Part shown: one piece after another, positions 7,689-14,385 of the stretch
Layout: each line of letters begins with the position of its first letter
How positions within the stretch are numbered: the stretch's first letter is position 1
Assembly: GCA_007122555.1 (NCBI GenBank)
Contig: SKTL01000491.1
Coordinates: 1 to 14,385 of the forward strand
DNA length: 14,385 bases
Origin: Thermomicrobiaceae bacterium
GTDB lineage: Bacteria > Chloroflexota > Chloroflexia > Thermomicrobiales > Thermomicrobiaceae
Direction: 5' to 3'
Made by a program: the position numbers and the translations under genes
The notes under the pieces: model-generated
What the model was told of the DNA's origin: nothing
Database searches by the model: none
Seen by the model: the letters and a program-made list of their open reading frames with translations, nothing else

Positions 7689-9217
7689 ATCCATTATCCG
7701 AACGGCTTTCTCCCCCGCAGAACCCGGACCCCTCCATGTGGATCGACGAAGCCATATGGGGGCACAGACTCCATGACGAGCAATCGCCGTGGTTAATCTA
7801 TCTCGAGTTCCTGAATGTTTTCATGTTCGAATATTCACAAGGCCGGGCGTTTTCCGAAGCCAAGGGTTACAATACATTGTGTTACAAGCCTTGCAAACGA
7901 TTGCATCTGAGAAACATCCTGTTCAATAATCCCAAGCTCGAAAATATTCGGCTTGTTCTTGCAAATGACTCCGAGCGTTGGGAGGCCTGGTTTCGGGAGA
8001 TGGAGACGGCTCAGGGCATAAACAATCCGGATTTCCGTTATTTGAAAAAACATTTCGGTAGGTTCGAGGATTTTTACCAAATTGTATCGATCATCCGGTC
8101 CACGAGTCTCGAAATGAACAGTAATAAACGATGGACGTCGAAATTTGTTTTTCCATATGGAGAAGATTGCCTATTTGAAGATTTGCACCAGAACACAAAT
8201 ACCAATGACAGGAGATTTTTCGGCAGAACAGGAGAAGTCCTCTACCTGATGCTATGCCGAAGCCGACACTCGGATGAATTATCAGGTGCGATAGGCGATA
8301 TTATGATGCAGTCCGGGAAATGGAATAATATCGTCAGATGTCTGCAACCGGACAGCCCGGATGCTATGCGGTCCGAAAGAGCCAAGGCGTTTCTTCCCTA
8401 TAAGCATCACGAAGCTTTCGATACACTTGCAAAAGACTGGTTGTCGATTCTTCGATTGAACATTAACCCTCATGACATGATACCGCACCTCGTCAATCTG
8501 GCCGGATTTCATATGGTCAAATATCAATTGGACGTATCGCGGCAACTGCTGGAAAGAGAAACTCCCGCGACAGTGGTTTGCGAAATCGTCGCGCCGAAAA
8601 AAACTATTGTAAGGGAACTGTCTTGCGAGCACTACCAGGGTAACAATTCTTTGCCGGAACAGGCGGTCGAATACTATTTAGCCGGCATAAAAAAAGCCGA
8701 CGAATGGATAAACGCGGCCTCGGAACATGATGCATTTATGAAATGCCTTCAAGTTTTGGAAGAAAAAGTACTTTGGCCTCGAAACGAAGGCGATTACAAC
8801 GGCCCTAACGATCCGGATTCGCTGATGGAGGATCTGCGAGCGGCCGCGTTGAAAAGGCACAGGCGGCATAACGCCAATATACACCGCAATTACGGCCGTG
8901 AAATCGGACTCGTTTCCAAGCGGGGCACCAATAAGTTGAGATACGCTCCGACGGATAATTTCTTAAAAACGCTTTTGCTGTGCAATGTTCCCGGCAGAAT
9001 GGCATTGAATCATTTTCTAACACGGCTTTCGGATCGTTACGGCTTGATACTCGGAGAACGTGAAGCGGAGCGGATACTTCCACGCGAAGATTTCGATAAG
9101 AAAGCGTTTCAGGCGAACTCTCGCCGTTTGGAGCAAAGACTGGCGAGTCTCGGATTATTGCGCCGTCTCTCGGATGGCTGCGCATATATCATCAATCCCC
9201 ATCGGACCGGGAAATAA
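7685..9217 (+). CDS. sspG: SspG-like protein of the PT-linked restriction module
   Basis: A 510-residue protein beginning with TTG, whose last two bases are shared with the sspF stop (TTGA). No Walker, nuclease, methylase or zinc motif was recognised. Near the N terminus, MWIDEAIWGHRLHDEQSPW (about residues 18-36) is rich in conserved-looking Trp, Asp and His and probably marks the family. The C-terminal region (about 424-500) contains a helix-rich segment, NFLKTLLLCNVPG, followed by RYGLILGEREAERIL and LASLGLLRRLSDG; this looks like a winged-helix-type fold and could contact DNA or a partner. It lacks a signal peptide and membrane helices. The name rests mainly on its place between the SspF-like ATPase and the FtsK-like SspH; the DptG analogue holds the same place in DptFGH. 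Its biochemical activity cannot be read from the sequence. Confidence 0.62.
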   Translation: MNPLSERLSPPQNPDPSMWIDEAIWGHRLHDEQSPWLIYLEFLNVFMFEYSQGRAFSEAKGYNTLCYKPCKRLHLRNILFNNPKLENIRLVLANDSERWEAWFREMETAQGINNPDFRYLKKHFGRFEDFYQIVSIIRSTSLEMNSNKRWTSKFVFPYGEDCLFEDLHQNTNTNDRRFFGRTGEVLYLMLCRSRHSDELSGAIGDIMMQSGKWNNIVRCLQPDSPDAMRSERAKAFLPYKHHEAFDTLAKDWLSILRLNINPHDMIPHLVNLAGFHMVKYQLDVSRQLLERETPATVVCEIVAPKKTIVRELSCEHYQGNNSLPEQAVEYYLAGIKKADEWINAASEHDAFMKCLQVLEEKVLWPRNEGDYNGPNDPDSLMEDLRAAALKRHRRHNANIHRNYGREIGLVSKRGTNKLRYAPTDNFLKTLLLCNVPGRMALNHFLTRLSDRYGLILGEREAERILPREDFDKKAFQANSRRLEQRLASLGLLRRLSDGCAYIINPHRTGK

Positions 9218-9227
9218 AGTGGAAATC

Positions 9228-12200
9228 ATGAAAAACGAGCAACTGGTGGGCACCGTAGCCGCCGCATACCTAAAAGAGAAACTTTGGCAACAAGACGACG
9301 AAGGTACTGCGCGGTTTCTCGTGGACTGCCTTACGGCAGATCAAACCGCGTCGGTGGCAAAGGCGATCATTGCGGACAATGAACTGTCGAACCTTGTGGA
9401 AATCAAGTTTCCTATACATTTCGTGGGAAATCACGGGCTCTCGGAAGCGCATTTGACAGATGAAAGAACGACTTGGTTTCGGAATGCCGACTGCGCCAAG
9501 CCCGCACTGTTGGTTGCCAATACCGGCGATGACGAGGAGCAGTCTCTAAAGGAAATAGAACCTATCGGGAGGCCCCAGTTATACGAGAGAATCGATTTAT
9601 GGGTCGGGGTCGCTTCCAAAGGTTTGCCCTTGGCAGACGCGCACAAAACATGGTGGGAGAAAGCTTTGGCCGGCTTGCTCGAAGCTCGGAATTACACCCT
9701 GGAAAGATTTGGCGAATACATACTGAAAACCGGGGCGGCAATCGAAAACGGCCATCCGATTTTAGCAGCATTGGGCGTCGCCCTGCCTGCGCTGCAGATC
9801 CCAAAGGACTCCGCTTATTTTGGTGGATTAGCCGAGAGATACGCGGGACATAAATCTCGATGGAAAAACCTGTATAGCACCGCTATCAAAAAGCGCGCCT
9901 GTTACCTTCTCAAACTGACCCCCGCTCAAACGCCGCTAACCGAGGAAGTACTTCGGAAATCATTTGAAAAAGTACGGGATTTTATCCCCGATGATATCCA
10001 TCCGTACGTAGAGGTATTTATCAAGGCTCCCGGCGGATGGAACGAGCATGCTATAGCTCTCTCGGATATTGAATGGGAAATTGTAAAGCCTGTTTTCGAT
10101 GGCCTGAAAAGAGAAAATTTCAATTTGGGCAAAGAGACCAAACGGCTTTTTGACGAAATCGGAGCCGACGAAAGATTGACAAAAGACGAGCTGGATTATC
10201 TGGATCTTCTCGAGAAGCGGAAAACTACGGAATCTAACGAAGAAGACGAAGAATTCTATCAGAATCATCGGCTTGAACTTGATGAAGCCGTGGGTTTAAA
10301 AACGAAGTGGGACCGGTTTATTTATGGAACTCCCGTGGAATCGGATGACTTTATCGTCGGGATTGCATTGTGTTTGGAAGCATTGTTCGACCGAAACCTT
10401 TGGCATCGCCGGCAAAAGCTGACTATTCGTTGCGACCGGAAAACAAAGAAAAATTTTAAAGGACTGAACAACGAGGCAGGTCGTTTCTTTTGTTGTCGAT
10501 ATCGTGGCTTGCCTTCTATTTGGAAGGAAAAAATCAAGTGGGATGTAGGACACTTGTTCGACTTTGACGATCTTGATAGAGAATGGCGCGTCGCGAACCA
10601 GAGCTATGTCAACCGGTCGGTTGCCAAGTCTGCATTGAAACTGAAATTCTTCCTGGAATTGGAAGTCGAAACATCCCAAGGGGAAATCGAAACGTCGTCC
10701 AAGCAACTGATTTGGGTCTTCAATCCCAATGCCGTCACGAGCGAATTGCCCGACGACTGGTCACGGCTTTGCGAGCATCCTTTTGTGGGATGCCTGTCCA
10801 ATCGGGAACCCGTTAGCGGTAAAGGACGGTTCCAATCCATCGACCTTGAGAATGCAAAAACGCTAATGCCCACTTTCGGTAGAAATCGAGGATCCTTTGT
10901 GGGCGCTTATAAAAAGGAGAACGATATTTCCGTTCAATGGCGGGCCAATTTGAAGAAAGCTTTGAATCGGTCGCTGATAACAGAACTGACAGCGAAAAAG
11001 CTCGAGAGGCTGTTCGAGTCTTTCGAGGAAAACTATTCGTTATCCATTAAGGAGTTTGCCAAAACAGGGGTTGCGAGCAATGTCATTTTAAAGCAGGCGG
11101 AAGATTATGCGATACTTTTGCATACGATCTGCGAAAAAGCCAAAGGTGACAGCAACCGTGCCCTTCTTTTGCGTCCGCTTCTCCGACTCGGGACCGTGGA
11201 AATAGAAGGCGGAAAAACGTCGTCTATTGTCGCGCCATGGAATCCGTTGCGGCTCCGCGCCATGGCCGTAAAATCCCGGCGGATTTCCAATCTGCTGTCC
11301 GTACTTCTGGGTTCGGGCGAAGTTTCTTTCGGCGACCCGCGTTTGTTTTTTAAAGAGCTTAGAGACGAGTTGGCCCATCCTTACTATCCCGAAGTCATTC
11401 TGGGTTGGGACGGGAATCATGCTAAAATTCTTTCTCTTTCGGATCATTACCTTGATTACAGTCTTCATGAATCGCCGGTAATTTCCAGAAACGTTTCGGA
11501 CGACACGAACGAGAATCCAACAGAAAGCGCCAATCTTATATTGGATATGGTCAAGCGGTTTTTATCCCTGTACCCACATGAAAAATCGAACCTGTCTTTG
11601 GTGCTTTACAATTCGGATTCGGCTCGGCTTCCCCAGGCGATTGTCGGAAAAATAAACGATTTGCACGAAGACGAATCCGCCATGAGGTGTGAAATCATTC
11701 TTCGGCACAGGGACGGGAACAAGCTGAGGAATCTTTACACCGAAATCGTGGGAGCTTCGGATGGCGATCCGGATTCATTCATTGCCAGCGAAGTGAACAG
11801 GGATTTCATGGCGCGGCTTCGCATCGGCATTATGGCGAATCAAGCACCAGCTCCGGATCCCAGGGACGGGCCTCCGGCAGATATCGTTTTTCTGGAAGAC
11901 GTGATCGCCCGCCATGCAAGCATCGAATGGTATCCGGAAGACGCGAAGCCGGTGGAAACCGATGGATTTATACCAACCCGCTGGTCAAGGCGCCGCCCGT
12001 CCCCCACCGACGACATGAAAGCCATAGTTTATTTATGCTGCCCTGTTCAGGATGAAATCGGATGGTCGTATATAACCGCCATTACAACCTTTATCAAAGG
12101 CGATTGGGACGAAACGGTGGAAAAGCGGTTGCTGCCGGCAAGACAGTTGGATTTCGGCAATAATGAAACCGCCGCGATTTTCAAGGAAACTCATAACTTG

Positions 12201-14385
12201 GGCAGTTGGGTGGTCAATTACGACGAACTGCTGGATAAGCGGCAACTGCTGAATCAAAACGTCCGAATCATCCGGTATAAACAGTTCGCCACTCAAGGGC
12301 GTAACCTGCTTGTTTCATCCACCGCGCCTCTGGGGCTGCTCCGATCTATGATACTCCGGCGAACCAAAGATTTGAATCTGGAGTTATCGGACCAGGATTA
12401 TAGCCGGTTGGCGGATAAATTCATCGACGACGCAATGGATATTTCCGGAGACATAGTTTTAAGGGCCGCCAAACGCGGCAGGCATGCCAGCGAACTGATG
12501 GGCGTCGTTCTAAGCCGCTTTCTGATCCGCAAAGAATTGGGGCCCGGTGGATATCATGGTTGGTACTTTCTAGATGATTACGCGGAATGGCTGGGGCAAA
12601 GAGAACAGCACATCGCCGATATACTCGCGTTGAGTCCCGAAAAAACGGCGGATGGTAAAATGCGTTTGTCCGTTATCGTTTCCGAGGCAAAATATATTGA
12701 TCATGCCAGCCTGTCCGCCAAACGCAAGGAATCGCAAAAACAACTTCGCGACACTATGCGTAGAATCGACGACGCCCTCTTTGGCGACCCTGCGAGGCTT
12801 GACCGGGGATTATGGCTTTCGCGCTTTTCGGATCTTGTATTGAACGGCATTCAATTTCCCGCAGGCTCGGACATTGATCTTTCCGCCTGGAGGAGGGCGA
12901 TTAGGGAAGGCCAATGCGAGATTTTTCCGAGAGGATATTCGCATGTTTTCGTATCCGGTCCCACGGATTGCCCGAATTGTTCCGATTTTTCCCAAATTGC
13001 CGATTTGGACGATTCGTTTCAAGAGGTTTTTTCGAGGCAAGAGTTGCGTAGACTTGTTCTAAAATACTTCAAAGACGAGGACCCTTTGGAGATACGCAGG
13101 AATTCGGCCGGGGACAATATCTGGCCAAAACGGAATTATCGGGGGTTGTCTGAAAAAAACATTTATTCCCAAAAAGAGAAGGAAAATCCCTCTAAGCAAC
13201 GAGAGACTACAACAAACGGTTCGGAATCAGGCGAGCCTAAATCCGGGGAACACTTTTTATCGGATGATTTCCGTAAAGGAACGGAACAAACCGAACCCGA
13301 AGAAACAGGGAAAACCGGACTTGTTTCTTCAATATGGCCGTACTCCGCCATAGGAAAATTGATCAGGGCCTACAATAAAAGCGTCGCCGACTCGGAAAAG
13401 GATGAACTCTGGCTTGAGGATACTGTAAAACGGTGCAAGGGAGCGCTCCAACAATTCCAACTGCGTTCGAAATTGCTGGAAAAGGCCTTGACACCGAATG
13501 CCGCTTTATTGAAATTTCAGGGCAGTTTTAACCTCACGGTGGAACAAGTACTTAAACGCAGGTCGGAATTACTGACCACCCACAGACTGAATATCATCTC
13601 GGTGCGTCCCGAACCAGGCGTTGTCTCGATTTCCATTGCCCGTCCGGAAAGAAGAGTGTTGCACCTTCTCGATGTTTGGAAAAACTGGGCTCCCGATTGC
13701 ACTTCCGGAAATCATGAAATTTTAATCGGTCTGAAAGAAGACGACAGCAGCCTTCTTGTTTTTTCACCTAAAAACAATGCTCCTCACACCTTGATTGCAG
13801 GATCCACAGGAAGCGGAAAATCAGTACTGATGCAAAATATTATCTTGGCCATTTCATGCACGAATACTCCCGATCAAGCCCATATTGTCATCATTGACCC
13901 TAAACTCGGCGTCGATTATTTTGCTTTCGAAAACCTGCCTCATATGCATGGCGATATTATCGACGATCAACAAAATGCCATTTCAGTCCTGTCCGATCTT
14001 GTAAGTGAAATGGACCGCCGTTACAGTCTTCTCAGGAAGAACAAAGTTTCCAATATTTACGAACTCAACGCAAAAGAAGACGCCACGGAACATCCACCTT
14101 TTCTTTGGATCATCCACGATGAATTCGCCGAATGGATGATGACCAAGGAATATAGCGCCGAAGTTTCGGATGTGGTTGCGCGGCTAGGCGTCAAAGCACG
14201 CGCGGCCGGAATATTTCTGGTTTTTGCCGCACAAAGGCCCGATGTTCATGTCATGCCCATGCAACTTCGAGCCAATTTGGGCAACCGGCTGATTCTGAGA
14301 GTCGACAGCGAAGGCACCTCGGAAATCGCACTCGGAGAAAAAGGAGCCGAAAGACTCTTGGGCAAAGGGCATCTCATCGCGAAAA
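9228..14385 (+). CDS. sspH: Giant SspH-like protein with C-terminal FtsK/SpoIIIE DNA motor (3' end outside window)
   Basis: The frame stays open for 1719 codons to the window edge, so the protein is truncated here only by the window. Residues 1 to about 1300 have no recognised domain; a lone CPNC pair is at 1248-1251. A charged, Ser/Thr/Glu-rich linker spans about 1308-1366. An FtsK/SpoIIIE-type motor follows: an alpha/beta lead-in around 1370-1520, Walker A GSTGSGKS (1525-1532, Lys1531), VIIDPKLGVDY (about 1554-1564), Walker B LWIIHDEFAEW (Asp1631-Glu1632), and AAQRPDVHVM with Gln1669-Arg1670. The last visible part, GEKGAERLLGKGHL, matches the FtsK segment after that motif. It presumably pumps or scans double-stranded DNA as the motor of SspFGH, like DptH. 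The ATG at 9228 lies 10 bases after sspG; GTG at 9219 is an in-frame alternative. Ribosome-site matches are weak for both. Confidence 0.8.
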   Translation, partial: MKNEQLVGTVAAAYLKEKLWQQDDEGTARFLVDCLTADQTASVAKAIIADNELSNLVEIKFPIHFVGNHGLSEAHLTDERTTWFRNADCAKPALLVANTGDDEEQSLKEIEPIGRPQLYERIDLWVGVASKGLPLADAHKTWWEKALAGLLEARNYTLERFGEYILKTGAAIENGHPILAALGVALPALQIPKDSAYFGGLAERYAGHKSRWKNLYSTAIKKRACYLLKLTPAQTPLTEEVLRKSFEKVRDFIPDDIHPYVEVFIKAPGGWNEHAIALSDIEWEIVKPVFDGLKRENFNLGKETKRLFDEIGADERLTKDELDYLDLLEKRKTTESNEEDEEFYQNHRLELDEAVGLKTKWDRFIYGTPVESDDFIVGIALCLEALFDRNLWHRRQKLTIRCDRKTKKNFKGLNNEAGRFFCCRYRGLPSIWKEKIKWDVGHLFDFDDLDREWRVANQSYVNRSVAKSALKLKFFLELEVETSQGEIETSSKQLIWVFNPNAVTSELPDDWSRLCEHPFVGCLSNREPVSGKGRFQSIDLENAKTLMPTFGRNRGSFVGAYKKENDISVQWRANLKKALNRSLITELTAKKLERLFESFEENYSLSIKEFAKTGVASNVILKQAEDYAILLHTICEKAKGDSNRALLLRPLLRLGTVEIEGGKTSSIVAPWNPLRLRAMAVKSRRISNLLSVLLGSGEVSFGDPRLFFKELRDELAHPYYPEVILGWDGNHAKILSLSDHYLDYSLHESPVISRNVSDDTNENPTESANLILDMVKRFLSLYPHEKSNLSLVLYNSDSARLPQAIVGKINDLHEDESAMRCEIILRHRDGNKLRNLYTEIVGASDGDPDSFIASEVNRDFMARLRIGIMANQAPAPDPRDGPPADIVFLEDVIARHASIEWYPEDAKPVETDGFIPTRWSRRRPSPTDDMKAIVYLCCPVQDEIGWSYITAITTFIKGDWDETVEKRLLPARQLDFGNNETAAIFKETHNLGSWVVNYDELLDKRQLLNQNVRIIRYKQFATQGRNLLVSSTAPLGLLRSMILRRTKDLNLELSDQDYSRLADKFIDDAMDISGDIVLRAAKRGRHASELMGVVLSRFLIRKELGPGGYHGWYFLDDYAEWLGQREQHIADILALSPEKTADGKMRLSVIVSEAKYIDHASLSAKRKESQKQLRDTMRRIDDALFGDPARLDRGLWLSRFSDLVLNGIQFPAGSDIDLSAWRRAIREGQCEIFPRGYSHVFVSGPTDCPNCSDFSQIADLDDSFQEVFSRQELRRLVLKYFKDEDPLEIRRNSAGDNIWPKRNYRGLSEKNIYSQKEKENPSKQRETTTNGSESGEPKSGEHFLSDDFRKGTEQTEPEETGKTGLVSSIWPYSAIGKLIRAYNKSVADSEKDELWLEDTVKRCKGALQQFQLRSKLLEKALTPNAALLKFQGSFNLTVEQVLKRRSELLTTHRLNIISVRPEPGVVSISIARPERRVLHLLDVWKNWAPDCTSGNHEILIGLKEDDSSLLVFSPKNNAPHTLIAGSTGSGKSVLMQNIILAISCTNTPDQAHIVIIDPKLGVDYFAFENLPHMHGDIIDDQQNAISVLSDLVSEMDRRYSLLRKNKVSNIYELNAKEDATEHPPFLWIIHDEFAEWMMTKEYSAEVSDVVARLGVKARAAGIFLVFAAQRPDVHVMPMQLRANLGNRLILRVDSEGTSEIALGEKGAERLLGKGHLIAK

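Overview
The window holds one co-directional (+ strand) six-gene operon, preceded by about 440 bases of AT-rich non-coding DNA and cut off by the right window edge inside the last gene. The gene order, protein sizes and motifs match a phosphorothioate (PT) DNA-backbone modification and phage-defence cassette of the sspBCD-sspFGH type. The order is a DUF4007 protein (SspB-like, 442-1368), a 1156-residue P-loop ATPase (SspC-like, 1365-4835), a PAPS-reductase/ATP-pyrophosphatase family sulfur-transfer enzyme (SspD-like, 4832-5641), a second P-loop ATPase (SspF-like, 5772-7688), a motif-poor 510-residue protein (SspG-like, 7685-9217), and a giant protein ending in an FtsK/SpoIIIE-type DNA motor (SspH-like, 9228 to beyond 14385).

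Layout. Bases 1-441 carry no gene. They contain a small GTCCC/GGGAC hairpin, a cluster of about seven copies of a 9-bp word (TTAWCCTGA) in both orientations, a weak terminator-like hairpin, and a putative promoter whose TTGACA lies within a perfect 7-bp inverted repeat. The modification module (B-C-D) is joined by two ATGA start/stop overlaps. About 120-130 bases without a convincing gene then separate it from the second module (F-G-H), where F and G overlap by TTGA and G and H are 10 bases apart.

How the genes probably work together (family knowledge plus inference). SspD, fed with sulfur by a cysteine desulfurase, would insert sulfur into the DNA backbone together with the SspB nickase and the SspC ATPase. 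The SspF/G/H group would act as the restriction arm that damages DNA lacking PT. No cysteine desulfurase (SspA) is present in the window, so sulfur would have to come from a desulfurase encoded elsewhere. No sspE is visible, but the right side is cut off. The arrangement parallels the DndBCDE + DptFGH PT systems.

Organism. Moderate GC, AT-rich intergenic DNA and degenerate ATCCTG-type repeats suggest an environmental Gram-negative bacterium, perhaps Desulfobacterota-like. This is a weak guess. No phage, transposase, tRNA, rRNA or CRISPR array was found.
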